Below the pieces are notes generated by a model. The model searched no databases and had not been told where the DNA came from. It worked only from the letters and a program-made list of their open reading frames with translations. Below, piece after piece: positions 1 to 9,306 of a stretch of DNA of 64,000 nt (position 1 is the first letter of the stretch; each line of letters begins with the position of its first letter). Position numbers and translations under genes: made by a program. This stretch comes from Isochrysis galbana. Taxonomy: Eukaryota > Haptophyta > Isochrysidales > Isochrysidaceae. The stretch is taken from assembly GCA_018136815.1 (NCBI GenBank), contig CM030931.1:1219398-1283397 (forward strand), given 5' to 3'.

Positions 1-224
1 GAGAAGGCTCCTACTGGCTGTCTCCCTCCTCCCTCCTCGCTCACCCTCCAGCTCTCTCCTCGGCCTCGCCACTCGCCGGCCCAGCGCGCCCCCGTCCCCT
101 CTGCGATGGTCCTTGCTCCTCTTTGGACCCTCGAGGGTTGGTGGCTCGCCCGCGACCTCGCCCGGCCGATCCCGCCGTCCTTGGGAATTCTCACCTTCTC
201 TGGCAGTCTCTGCCTCTGCCAGGA

Positions 225-514
225 CGGAGAGAGAGGGAGAGAGAGTCTCACAGGGTGACCGCAGAACAAGAAGTCGAAGTCATGCCGGTTTATTACCTTA
301 AACGAGTCAACAATTATAGCAACAGCAAAAACAAAATTCGAATCGCAAATTTCGAGACCGAAATCCGCAAACCTGGACTTGAGACCATGGGGAATCCAAA
401 TCTGCGTGTCTTGTGCGTCAGTGGCAACACGGGGAACTGTTCAATTGTAATTGTGAGCGCGTACCTTACACGAATATTCATGCCTACAGCCTTCAGATGG
501 GCAGGAATACAACA
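225..514 (-). mobile_element. Ty3/gypsy LTR fragment (LTR 5' part)
   Basis: About 285 bases match, in reverse orientation, the first part of the LTR that starts at 26743. The match ends at the LTR's own first bases, read here as ggaatacaaca at 504-514. It includes the stretch around cagtggcaacacggggaac. Sequence from 1 to about 230 does not follow that LTR and may be a diverged rest of it. No partner LTR or internal region lies in the window, so this is a solo or truncated copy. The ORFs here are not genes. Confidence 0.8.
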
Positions 515-1151
515 AACAGCGAACAGCTGTCTCGGTCTCGGCGCGCGGAGGGGGGAACTCTGCGGAGAGGGAGACTCTACTCTGCTCGCGTTGAGGGGGG
601 AACTCTGCATTCGCGGAGGGGGAACAGAATTCGAGACGTGAGGCGGCGCGCACACGTGAACTGGCAGTCATACCTATCCGATCAGCATAGTCCAAAAATC
701 TCGTAATGAATCAATCTTGACTTGGTGAATTTTTAACCCTTGGAAGTTGAAATAGCTGTTTGACCACCCCTAAGCCTGGGTTTGGGACAAGCCTGAAAGG
801 TGAGACCCCCCTTCCCCCCCGCACGATGTTTCAGGTCCTCACTCATGAGCAATCAAGGGTTGAGCGGCTCCTCCCCTTCGACCTTTCAGGACTTTGCGCG
901 TGATGTTTGTGGTTTTGTCACATGACGTTTCTGAGGCTTGTTGGGCCAACTCTAGAAACCAAAAAGGTCATAGTAGATCGAGAAACGTTACGAACCCCAG
1001 AAACTTGCAACCCGGTGATGCCCCAACTCAGAAACCTCGATTCCGCCTAGTTAGAACCACCTTACCAATTCCTTTCGAGTAGCAGATTCGGACGTCGTGA
1101 GACCTAGGCGACACATATCGTCACATGCTGGTCCAGGTAATGAGTGCCGTT
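515..1151. other. Intergenic stretch, no gene seen
   Basis: Bases 515-640 are purine-rich and repeat a ggggggaactctgc-like unit. The same kind of GC-rich purine unit (ctcggcgcgcggaggggg) recurs at 51765-51830, so it is probably repeat-derived. The remaining 500 bases hold nothing I recognise. It is the 3' side of the SEC63 gene, which ends at 1152. Confidence 0.5.
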
Positions 1152-3194
1152 CTACCCAGTTTTCTTGGGCCTCATCACGCGCAGCTCGACAGGGACACTC
1201 ACGTCAGCACCCACGTATGACAGGCAGCATGCGCGTGCACGCAGTTGCATGATCCCCGGCTCGAGTGAGGCGTCGAGCGTCAGCTTCACCGTGTAGACGC
1301 CTCCTTCCTCGCCCCGCTGTAAGGCGGCTCCCATCGGAACCTTGACAACGCTATGAAAGCGCCGTGCTCCGGTGGCACTTTCTAGTCCAACGAACCACTC
1401 CTCGGTCGTCTCAAAGGGCAATCTAGGGGCGTACGCTGCACAGCGAGAGTTGCGCCGATGGGAAAGCGCGAGGCGAAGCTCAACCGTTGTTGTGTCATTC
1501 GGGAAAATAAAATCTTCATCCTCCTCGCCCGCCACATAGGCGCGCACGAAAGTGAGAGTCGCACGTGGGAAGATGGCGCAAAAGAGCTCCATCTCGGCTG
1601 AGCTATTCACAGCAGCGCGCTTTAGTAGAGAAGCGCGTGATGTTTGGTCGAGTGTCACCACTTCAAGGACACCTCCTACCGAGGTCGGAGCGCAGCCGAC
1701 TCCATCTTTTGCCATCCGCGTTCGAGCTGCCTTAGATCCGTCGCCGTCATCCGGCCAATCGATGGCCTTGCCCTTGAGACGCTTCCTCATTTTCCGCTGC
1801 TGTGGCGGATCGTTGATGAAGGCCCCCTCGAGCGCGACCGCCTCGGCTAAGGCTGCGAAGTCTTCCTCGGACGCTTTGAGACCAACATCGATACCGAGTG
1901 AGTCGCCGGCATCAGGATTGACAGTATCAAGAATGGCGAGGGAAACATCGTGACTGGCGGCAAGCGTCGCGGCGGCCGTGATGTCCACGCGGGGCAACTG
2001 TAGCAACGACGCCGCACCGCAACTAGGACTATGGCCAGAGGTATTGCGCCGCTTATCCTCCAACAAGAAGGCTAGACGCGGATGCTTCAAGAATGGCACA
2101 GCTTGAGCTAGGCAAGCCTCAAGCTCGATAGCTTCCGCCAGAGCAGAGAGGCCACATCGCATGCCCGATCGTGTAGAGAGAGCCAAGGAGCGGCGAATCG
2201 CGTCCAGTACAGGCGGTAACTTAGCGAGCAACATGTCCAATACGCGCCGGGCCTCTGGCACATCTATTTCAAGACGAGTCAGGTGGGCTGAAATGAGGGT
2301 CCAAACGACATTGACCCGATCGACGTAGTCGCCCGTACCTACAGGTTCAAAGTCTCTGGGCTGAAATGCAGGCATAATAGTTTGGCCGTCATCCTCGAGG
2401 CGGCGCGCGATCGATTGCACCTTATCCTTAGGAGGCACTAGGGTCATCAACTCTGGCAAGACGGAGCGGCACAGCGTCAACAGCAACACCGGACGGGGTG
2501 GCGGCATGCCACCGGCATCGTGTACGGCTGCGCTGTAGAGACTTTGGGTGCGGCGTTCGGTGTAAATCGCCCAGTCTCCCTTACGCTTGGCTCTCATCGC
2601 GGCCTGGATGGGCGCAACGAAGATGATGACGAGAATAGGGATAACAACGTACCATTCATAGGCAAAGGCAGGCAGCGCAAAGCCGATGTCGCCGCGCATG
2701 CCTTGCGCCCTTTCATAGTGTGCACGGTCGTTGGGGTTTGTCAGAATAGCGTGGGCTTTGGCGACCAGAACGAAGCGCGCGTGTGCCTCTGGGTCGGGAT
2801 TCTTGTCAGGGTGGAGGGCCGACGCAAGCTTACGGTAAGCGGCCTTGATCTCGAGCATTGAGGCGCCACTGGATACTCCAAGCATCTCGTGCGGGTCGAA
2901 GGGCGCCTGGACGGCGGCGGGGCTGGAGACGTAGCTCTCCAGCAGCAGGAGCGAGAGTAGTACGCAAATGATGTAGAACTCATTTCCCGTCAGCCAACGA
3001 TTGACCCAGTGGGGCCGGCGTGCGATGATCTGCGAGATGAGCGTGGAGTCGTCGGCAAAGCCCAGAGCGCGCCAACTGCCGAGCTCATCGGGCTTACGCA
3101 GCGTGTTGAGCTTCATCAGTGTCCATGGCACGAGCAGCGTGGTGAGCAGCGCCAGCACAAAAACGGAGGCGGTGTCCTCCTCGCCGCGCGCCAT
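1152..3194 (-). CDS. SEC63: Sec63-like ER translocation J-protein
   Basis: A 680-residue single-exon protein. Hydrophobic segments lie at about residues 11-28, 71-88 and 180-200. A J domain sits between the second and third at about 100-162, with the HPD signature at 128-130 and PFDPHEML before it. That is the Sec63 layout: three membrane spans with a lumenal J domain, then a cytosolic Sec63/Brl region, here about 220-670. Family role: with Sec61/Sec62 it recruits Hsp70/BiP to drive post-translational import into the ER. The length is close to yeast Sec63. The protein ends in a basic tail (RPKKTG) and lacks the long acidic C-terminal tail that contacts Sec62 in animals and fungi. The start is the first ATG, and no intron is needed. 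The strand is opposite to the NIP30-like gene downstream. Confidence 0.93.
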   Translation of the reverse strand: MARGEEDTASVFVLALLTTLLVPWTLMKLNTLRKPDELGSWRALGFADDSTLISQIIARRPHWVNRWLTGNEFYIICVLLSLLLLESYVSSPAAVQAPFDPHEMLGVSSGASMLEIKAAYRKLASALHPDKNPDPEAHARFVLVAKAHAILTNPNDRAHYERAQGMRGDIGFALPAFAYEWYVVIPILVIIFVAPIQAAMRAKRKGDWAIYTERRTQSLYSAAVHDAGGMPPPRPVLLLTLCRSVLPELMTLVPPKDKVQSIARRLEDDGQTIMPAFQPRDFEPVGTGDYVDRVNVVWTLISAHLTRLEIDVPEARRVLDMLLAKLPPVLDAIRRSLALSTRSGMRCGLSALAEAIELEACLAQAVPFLKHPRLAFLLEDKRRNTSGHSPSCGAASLLQLPRVDITAAATLAASHDVSLAILDTVNPDAGDSLGIDVGLKASEEDFAALAEAVALEGAFINDPPQQRKMRKRLKGKAIDWPDDGDGSKAARTRMAKDGVGCAPTSVGGVLEVVTLDQTSRASLLKRAAVNSSAEMELFCAIFPRATLTFVRAYVAGEEDEDFIFPNDTTTVELRLALSHRRNSRCAAYAPRLPFETTEEWFVGLESATGARRFHSVVKVPMGAALQRGEEGGVYTVKLTLDASLEPGIMQLRARACCLSYVGADVSVPVELRVMRPKKTG

Positions 3195-3727
3195 TGGACG
3201 TATGGAAGCGCGACGAGCCTCACCCGTCGAGGTCTAGAACCGCTGTGTGTAGGGTTTCACAGTTCAGTGCTTTTTCGCTTGTCATCGGTGTCTTCTGCCG
3301 TACTAGTAGTCGGGGGATTTTGGTGATTTTTAGGGCGATTTGCGATTTCGCCATTTTCACTGCTCAGAATAAGAGAGTAATCTCCCTACACTAGTGTCAT
3401 GACTCTTAGGGGGTTCTTTCCCGCCTATGTACAGTCCGCCTAGCCGAAAAATTGAGTGCTATACAGCACCCGAAGCTGATTCCTCAGCCCCCCAAAAGTC
3501 CATTTTTGGTACATACTAGGGTTAAGCACTACTGACTAGCTAGCCCGGAATGTATGTGTTTGCCTTGTAGGGATAATCTTATCTCTACCCGCACACGCAC
3601 AGCAAATAACGGGATGGGAGGGTGGGAGAGCGAAAGCCGGGCTCGCTCGGCAGTTGGGCGGCTATGAACGGCGGTTACTACAAAACCGGACATTCACACT
3701 TACACTTAAGCACTACTAACTAGCTAG
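3195..3727. repeat. Intergenic region with a 45-base direct duplication
   Basis: A segment with taagcactactgactagct followed by cccggaatgtatgtgtttgcc at about 3524-3566 recurs with few changes at about 3708-3762. The second copy overlaps the 3' end of the minus-strand MGQYF gene, including its last codons. Between the copies is a 140-base stretch with no recognised content. This looks like a partial tandem duplication of that gene's 3' end, or the flanks of an insertion. Nothing else is recognised upstream of SEC63. Confidence 0.6.
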
Positions 3728-4069
3728 CTAGCCCGGAAGCCCGGAATGGATGTGTTTGCCATCAACGGTCTTGGGGATCTTGTCGTACTCGTCGGAGTAG
3801 TCGCCGACGAGCATGAGCTTTGCCTTGCACCAACGGCCCATGTATGGCTCGATGAGTGCCCACATCGACGGGTAGCGTTCTATGGCCAAATCCACGCTGA
3901 AGTCTCCACATCCACGGCCCATGCCGGAGGCTGTGACGAGCAGCATCGCCAGGATGGCGCCGCTCATGCCCTCCTCCATGTGTTCGCAGAACTTGAGGGT
4001 TGGGCTCCGGATCTCCTCGTAGGTGCGGTGACCGAGTCGCTTGGCGAGGAAGACAAAGTACTGGCCCAT
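3728..4069 (-). CDS. MGQYF-family uncharacterised protein
   Basis: A 113-residue ORF starting with a true ATG and the residues MGQYFVFLAKRLGHRTYEE. Later blocks are FCEHMEEGMSGA, ASGMGRGCGDFS, and MLVGDYSDEY near the C-terminus. I recall small uncharacterised eukaryotic proteins that begin MGQYF, contain a glycine-rich GRGGGD-like block and end with a VxGDYxD block. The order of all three blocks fits, so I assign it there on pattern alone. No function is known to me. The 3' end lies inside a 45-base direct duplication, so the last residues may be altered. No membrane segment or signal peptide is evident. Confidence 0.5.
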   Translation of the reverse strand: MGQYFVFLAKRLGHRTYEEIRSPTLKFCEHMEEGMSGAILAMLLVTASGMGRGCGDFSVDLAIERYPSMWALIEPYMGRWCKAKLMLVGDYSDEYDKIPKTVDGKHIHSGLPG

Positions 4070-4863
4070 GGCGAAGGAGCGAGGAGGCTTGTGGAGGAGG
4101 AAGAGGAGAGTGAAGCGGGGTGTGGTGGTGGTGGAAGAAGTCTGGGAGGAGGACCCTGGAGTTTCGCGTTTCGCCAGATGCGCTCCATGACCCTATGAGT
4201 TTACGGATAGCGGATAGTTCCTCTAGGGTCTAGGGCAGCTCTAGGAGTTTCTCGCCGCCCCATCGCCCCTCGTTCGCCGTTAGTTCCCAGGCCGAAACCC
4301 CAAATGCAAATGGAGTTGCCCGACCCAATCAAGAATTTCATTCGCCCGACTCCCGGCGGGGAGGAGGGCCAAAGCGCCGCGCTAGCGGCCGGTGCCGCTC
4401 GCGACGGAGTGTCACAGAGCCCTCCGGCTACGCCCGACTCGATAGTTTGGCCCCAACCCATGGGGGCCCAATGATGGATGATGGATAGTTGATAGTTGAT
4501 AGCAGTATCGTGTAGCGTGTAGCGTGTGGACCAAGGGGAACATCATTGAGCTAGTGCGCTCACGTGACAACGAAGGTGACACCGGTAGGTTCCCCTCCCC
4601 TTCAATCGGAGTAGATCTGACACTTATACAACAAGACACGCTCAGAGTCAAACAGGTGTTCACTATGCTGCACAAGACTTTTGAAGACCAATTGGAGTCA
4701 ACATAGGCTACCGCGCTACCGCCAGCGGACGATCTTCTCAAGAACAAACTCCTGGTGTGAATGAACCCTCTCAAGAAAAAAATGAGCGAACGTGAGACCT
4801 TTCTGAGTGAGTGAGAGCTAGGAGAGCGAGGTGCAGGGTGGGGTGGCGGACGACGGTCGACCG
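4070..4863. other. Intergenic stretch with a degenerate repeat head
   Basis: At about 4180-4215 the sequence gcgctccatgaccctatg followed by a degraded palindrome resembles, on the minus strand, the hairpin head of the non-LTR family at 7388-8691. It is probably an old 5' end of that family. A tandem gatggatgatggatagttgatagttgatag-like array lies at 4470-4505, followed by gtagcgtgtagcgtgtgg. No gene is supported. The 5' flank of the NIP30-like gene occupies the right end. Confidence 0.4.
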
Positions 4864-5872
4864 ATGTCTCAATTCCACGCGCTGCACAAGAAGCCCGAGG
4901 ACTTGCGCAGCACTGCAGAGGTATTCAGCAGTGTCGCGCAGAAGGCAGACTTCATCGGATCCCGGTTCGCCTCTGGTGGAAAGTTCACGGAGCAGCAGTT
5001 CAAGGCTGGTGAGGACACAAAGGACTCGGCGGCGGCAGAAGACAGTGAGCATGAGGAAGGGACAGGGGGCGCGCCCGGTGAGCGCACAGCAAGTTGAACC
5101 CCGTGTGAGATCCGCCGTTTGTCAGCCGAATTCATTGGCAGGGCTTTGGCACACTGGGCACGACTAAGCTTGTCAGCTTGCGATGTCCACAGAACACAAC
5201 CCAAACGACAAGCGGCCCTTATATGAGCGCTTGAAAGAGCAGAAGGACGCCAAGCAGGAAGAGTGGGAGGAGCAGCACAAATTCAAGAATCAAATGGATC
5301 ATTGGAGATTAGACGAAGACGATGCTGCGTTTGAAGAGGTGAGCAGTTTTCAGTGTATGTTGTGCACGAGAACATCTTGTCCTGCATCTTGTCCTTCATT
5401 TTTTCTAACATGTCAGTGTGTTTTGTAGGAGCGAATTGAACGACTCCGTGCCCAGCGCCTTGAGGCCGAACGCCTGCGTCTTGAGTCGGCTCAGTTCTAC
5501 CGCCTTGCGAGAGAGGCCCGTACGACGCCTGCAGCAGCTGTCCCACGACCTTTGGTGACGCCCACTGAGAGTAAATCGCAACCCTTGAAACGGCGCATGG
5601 CTGCGTTGCCAGCGGCACTCAGAGTAGTAAGATCAAAATCGAATCCAGACGACGCGCAAGCTCGCAGGATGAAGCGAGGGGCAGATTTCGGGGGAACAGC
5701 GTCGTTTTCAGATGATCTCTCGGCAGACAAAGAATGTGATTCAAAATGTGCAAAGGACGAGGTGCAAGCATCCGCGCCGGAAGCGGCTGAGGTGCCGGAG
5801 GCAGCCGGCACGTCTTTACTTGGTCTCATGTATGGATCATCAGAAGATGAAGATCCTGATGCTGCCTCTTGA
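4864..5872 (+). CDS. FAM192A/NIP30 (PSME3IP1)-like protein, three exons
   Basis: Proposed exons are 4864-5077, 5193-5338 and 5429-5872, giving 267 residues. Exon 2 carries the family signature RPLYERLKEQKDAKQEEWEE, then HKFKN and a LDEDDAAF block. Exon 3 continues as a charged helix (ERIERLRAQRLEAERLR) and ends with LLGLMYGSSEDEDPDAAS, matching the family's acidic glycine/serine tail. The second intron (gtgagc...ttgtag) is certain. For the first, the donor at 5078 or the one at 5045 both keep frame, so a short acidic segment is optional. An in-frame ATG at 4831 is an alternative start. In animals the family binds the proteasome activator PA28-gamma in the nucleus. I infer only a nuclear role here. 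Confidence 0.82.
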
Positions 5873-7371
5873 ACAGATGCTGTGCAAATGGCGACTATGG
5901 CGAAGGTGTGCAGCTTGGCGTGTGTTGTGTCTTCTATTTTGTACTCTCTATAATGATTCATCATGATAGTAGAAGTAGTAGTAGTAATAAATATGTGGAG
6001 AGAGGAGTGGAGCTGTGGCTGTGGAGCGTATGGAGGTGGGGGGGTTGATGTATGTAACATGTGAGGTACAGCCCCTCAGCGGGATGGGATGCGTGCTACC
6101 GGGGGCGGGGGAAGCACGCGACAGGGGGGCCGAGGACGAGCGGGTGCCCCCAGACGACATGCGACAGCACGGAGCGAGGACGAGGACAGGAGGGACACGA
6201 GAAGGGGACACAGGGCGCTCGAGCGACAGCGCTGAGCGTACAGAAGACACCCGAGAGACGGAGACACGCGCGGGGGAGGGAAACACGCGGGAAAAGAGAG
6301 GGATGAAATGGGGCCGGGGGCTTAAGCGAAACATTCGGGAAAGGGGGAGAGAGGGGGAGCGGCGAGGCAGAGGGAACGGGGGGGGGAAGCCCGGAGACGC
6401 GGGGTGACGAACCTATGGGGGTGGACGGAATGAAGGCGCGATACAAGGAAGGGGAGAGGGGAACCGGAGCGTGACGACCGGGAGGGAGTCGCGCGGGGAA
6501 ACCTAGTGGCGGGAGAAGTACAGAGGGGGGTGCATGAACCCTCCCTACCCGCGACAAAATAACTGAACTTTATTACCACTACTGCCACTAGCGCAGTACT
6601 ATCACGACAGCCCGTAGCGCACTTACCCGTACACCTTAATGCGTGTGGGTGCCACAGCACAGACACACGTGCAATCCTTTGCGATAACACCCCCCTCGCA
6701 ACTCGCAAGTCGCAAGCCCCCGGCTCCCATTACAATTTAAACTGCCGCTAGGCCCTGGCGGAAATGTCCTCTTTTTTGCACCCAAATGTCCAGCACAAAT
6801 GTCTCGAAAATGTCTCGTTGATGTCCAGCTTAGACACCCAAATGTCCCCTAAATGTCCCCTAAACGTCTCAAATGCCCATTTGGCCCCAAAAGCAAGCAC
6901 ACAAGACACAAGACACAAGATATTAGCAATATATATATAAAGATATACCTCACACCTCACACGACACACGACACTATCTATGCACTATACATACACACTC
7001 ACACATTATGTGCGCTACCACGAGCCTGGTTCAGAGTTCAGAGCGCGGGTTCCGGGCAGGCCTGTTGTTGGTCTAGTGTGTTCGCGTGGCTGGTGGGCGG
7101 GGCGCGCGCTCCATGACCCTATCGTTTTAACGATAGTTGATCATGCCTACAGCCTTCAGATGGGCGGGAATACAACAGGGCGGCAGCGGCGCGGCGGGCG
7201 GGTGGGCAGGCGGGCAGGCGGGAGGGCAGGCGGGCGCGGCGGGCGGGCGGGCGGGCGGGCAGGCAGGCAGCAAGCAAGACCATGGGTCTGGTGCATGCAG
7301 TGGGCGAAACAGGACGGCAGGGACATGGGCGGGACGGCGGGACCTGGTTCATGACCTAGTACGGATCTCAC
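5873..7371. repeat. Repeat-rich intergenic block
   Basis: No gene is supported. The block has purine/CG-rich low-complexity sequence at 6050-6540 and a cluster of AAATGTCC octamers at about 6763-6880. A second non-LTR hairpin head on the minus strand has its palindrome ctatcgttttaacgatag at 7119-7136 and its 5' edge at 7139. A 33-base relic of the Ty3/gypsy LTR start on the minus strand lies at about 7144-7177. A GGGCGGGC-type simple repeat fills 7195-7270. ORFs here are compositional artefacts. Confidence 0.6.
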
Positions 7372-7394
7372 GAGGGAACAAAAAAAAAACATCT

Positions 7395-7640
7395 GAAGAT
7401 TCTGGGCTACACACCTACTATCGCCTGGGTATCCCCCCGCGCTCTTTCCGTTGCCTATCTGCGCTATGGCTTCTAGGAGTTCCTCCATTTCGATCTTCCC
7501 TTCGATCGCGATGCTGTCGCGTGCGTTCATTGGGCATTCCTCTAACGTCGCTTCTAGCTCCCGGTCTCTTACACTTCTGCGTTCTTGGTATAGCCACCCG
7601 TAGTATTTCCTGAGTTCCTTGCGTATCTCTGCAGCTCCTT
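7395..7640 (-). pseudogene. LINE ORF2 fragment (start of RT region)
   Basis: In another minus frame lies a peptide with RKELRKYYGWLYQERR, then SIAIEGKIEMEELLEAI and GNGKSAG. In LINE ORF2 proteins this IxxEEL..AI..mgnGKsxG block lies just before the first reverse-transcriptase motifs. The frame stops soon after and joins the element's 3' tail, so the catalytic part has been deleted. It overlaps the end of the ORF1-like frame. It cannot be functional alone. Confidence 0.6.
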
Positions 7641-8666
7641 GAATTTCTCGTCGAGGGTTTGGTATTTGACCCCGATCGGGCAAGGGATGCCTACTTTGCG
7701 GAAGTCCGCCACATCCTTGTACATTTCGCGAAATTGGTTGGCGCAATCCGCTGTGACGAGGATCTCCCATGGGCCAGAAGCGCTCTTGGACAGGAAGTCC
7801 GGCTCGAGGTCTACTCCCTCCAGCTTATTGAGATGCGCGACGATGGCACTAAGGGCCTCTTCGTCCTTGATTTTGTATCCCTTCTCGTACGGCGTAAAGG
7901 AGATGGTGATTTTTTGAGATGCTTCGAACTCAGCTTCGGCTTCAGCTTCGGGTTCAAGGTCTTCGTCAAGCAGAGCCACCTGGGTAGCCGGGGTGGAGAG
8001 GGTGGTTAGTCCTATAAGCAGCCGTGTCTCGTAGGGGCCCAGCGGGATTGATGCGGTCCTCCCATTGGCACCTCCTCCCAGTGTTGTTTGGGTGTGGTGT
8101 CTGTCTGTTGGCCTTTGTTGAGCCGCTTGGCTCTCTGTCTTGTTTGGCCCACGCGCGCACGTGGCGCGGTTGTCGTCTCGTCGTCTCGTGTTGATGGCGG
8201 GAGCCTCTCCCTCGTCGTCTCCTTCGGTGTGTTTGCCTCCCCTTTTGGGGGTCCAGTCTTGTCCTCTCCCTGTTGTTGTTTCCCAATGTTGTGACATTTC
8301 CCCATGGGGGCTTTGTCCATGATGGTGCCGGGCCGGCCCCTCGTGCCGGAGCACGAGGGCGGTTTCGCGGCTGTGTAGGGGCCGGGCCCGGAGGCCTCCC
8401 CTGATGGAGCGTCCCTCTGGTGAGGAGTGGTTGGTGGGGCTGTGGAGGGTGGAATGGGTGTGCTGCATGCTGGCTGTTGCCAGCATGCAGGCTTTGGTCG
8501 CTCTGTTCTCTGCTGTGCTCGGGCGTGGCCCGCTGGCTCTTTCGCCCACCTGGTCGGGCGGGTCGTCCTGACGCGGTCGCTTCGGCGACAGGGGGGTGTC
8601 CATGAACGCTTCGTCCATTGCGGCGAGGGCGGCGGCGGCGAGAGCGGGCGGCGGCGCGCGCTCCAT
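7569..8666 (-). CDS. ORF1-like protein of the non-LTR element
   Basis: A 365-residue frame whose ATG lies 25 bases inside the element, directly after the hairpin head. The N-terminal 230 residues are low complexity, rich in P, R, H and T, and probably disordered. The C-terminal part is folded-looking, from ITISFTPYEKGYKIKDEEAL to about residue 345, with a pattern of short strands and helices. That would suit an RNA-binding domain of a LINE ORF1, but I see no diagnostic motif. The element's position and its copy of an RT-start fragment support ORF1. It is selfish rather than a host gene. Confidence 0.55.
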   Translation of the reverse strand: MERAPPPALAAAALAAMDEAFMDTPLSPKRPRQDDPPDQVGERASGPRPSTAENRATKACMLATASMQHTHSTLHSPTNHSSPEGRSIRGGLRARPLHSRETALVLRHEGPARHHHGQSPHGEMSQHWETTTGRGQDWTPKRGGKHTEGDDEGEAPAINTRRRDDNRATCARGPNKTESQAAQQRPTDRHHTQTTLGGGANGRTASIPLGPYETRLLIGLTTLSTPATQVALLDEDLEPEAEAEAEFEASQKITISFTPYEKGYKIKDEEALSAIVAHLNKLEGVDLEPDFLSKSASGPWEILVTADCANQFREMYKDVADFRKVGIPCPIGVKYQTLDEKFKELQRYARNSGNTTGGYTKNAEV

Positions 8667-8707
8667 GACCCTATCGTTTTAACGATAGTTGCGGATCTCA
8701 CGAGGGA

Positions 8708-9298
8708 GGTGCCAGTGGCTGACACAGTAGGGGAAGGACGTGAAACTATCTTGCTAGCGTGCAGGACCCGATTCGTGTTAATCTCCTTGCCGTGTCCTAC
8801 TGCTACGGGCGCCAGACCTCAGGGCCACGGCATGTGGCACGCTCGAAGCCCAGTCCCCAGTCGGACCTCTCACCTAGCAGTGAAAAAAAAATTTTTTCCT
8901 CGCGGGACCCAACCCTAGCCCGACCCCTAACCCTAACCCCGTATGACCGATTTCGGATGGGCCCCTGGGGGGCACTTTAGCTACTGTACGCTTTCGCCCA
9001 CTTCTTCTTTTCATCGGACCGCGAAGCATGAATGAAGCATTATGCGAACTGCACAGCAAGGCGGCCTAGCGGCCTATGGCCTATCGATCGCGGTGGTGCC
9101 CACGAGGCAACCACCGCGGCTTGTGCGAGGGAGAGGGAGAGCGTCATCGCCGCTCGCATTACCGACCCGATATCGCAGGATAAAATTCTCAATTCTCTCT
9201 ACATTTACACGCGCACACATTCACAGTAACGCGCTCGTGGACAAACCATAAGACAAGCCGCAAACTCCAATGGATCAAACACCCGGAAGCCCCAATAG
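8708..9298. other. Intergenic stretch, no gene seen
   Basis: No gene is supported. Features visible are a run of nine A followed by six T near 8882-8896 and a short telomere-like string (ccctaaccctaacccc) at about 8925-8940. The sequence caaggcggcctagcggcctatggcc-like at 9056-9080 is a small internal duplication. Nothing else is recognised. Confidence 0.5.
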
Positions 9299-9306
9299 AG
9301 GGAGAC

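Larger units (their letters stand above)
7388..8691 (-). mobile_element. Short non-LTR retroelement with intact ends
   Basis: Read on the minus strand, the element starts at 8691 with CAACTATCG and a perfect hairpin (ctatcgttttaacgatag, 8671-8688). It then has the sequence GGGTCATGGAGC, runs 1304 bases, and ends with AATCTTCAGATG plus a short T-run at about 7388. A 16-base target duplication (cggatctcacgaggga) flanks it at 7372-7387 and 8692-8707. Long variable-length duplications of this kind mark target-primed reverse transcription. The body holds an ORF1-like frame and then a fragment resembling the start of a LINE reverse transcriptase. It therefore looks like an internally deleted, non-autonomous LINE. 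Confidence 0.88.

Noticed and set aside
8925..8940. Telomeric repeat (ccctaaccctaacccc)
   Set aside because: Only two to three units inside ordinary sequence; not evidence for a chromosome end.
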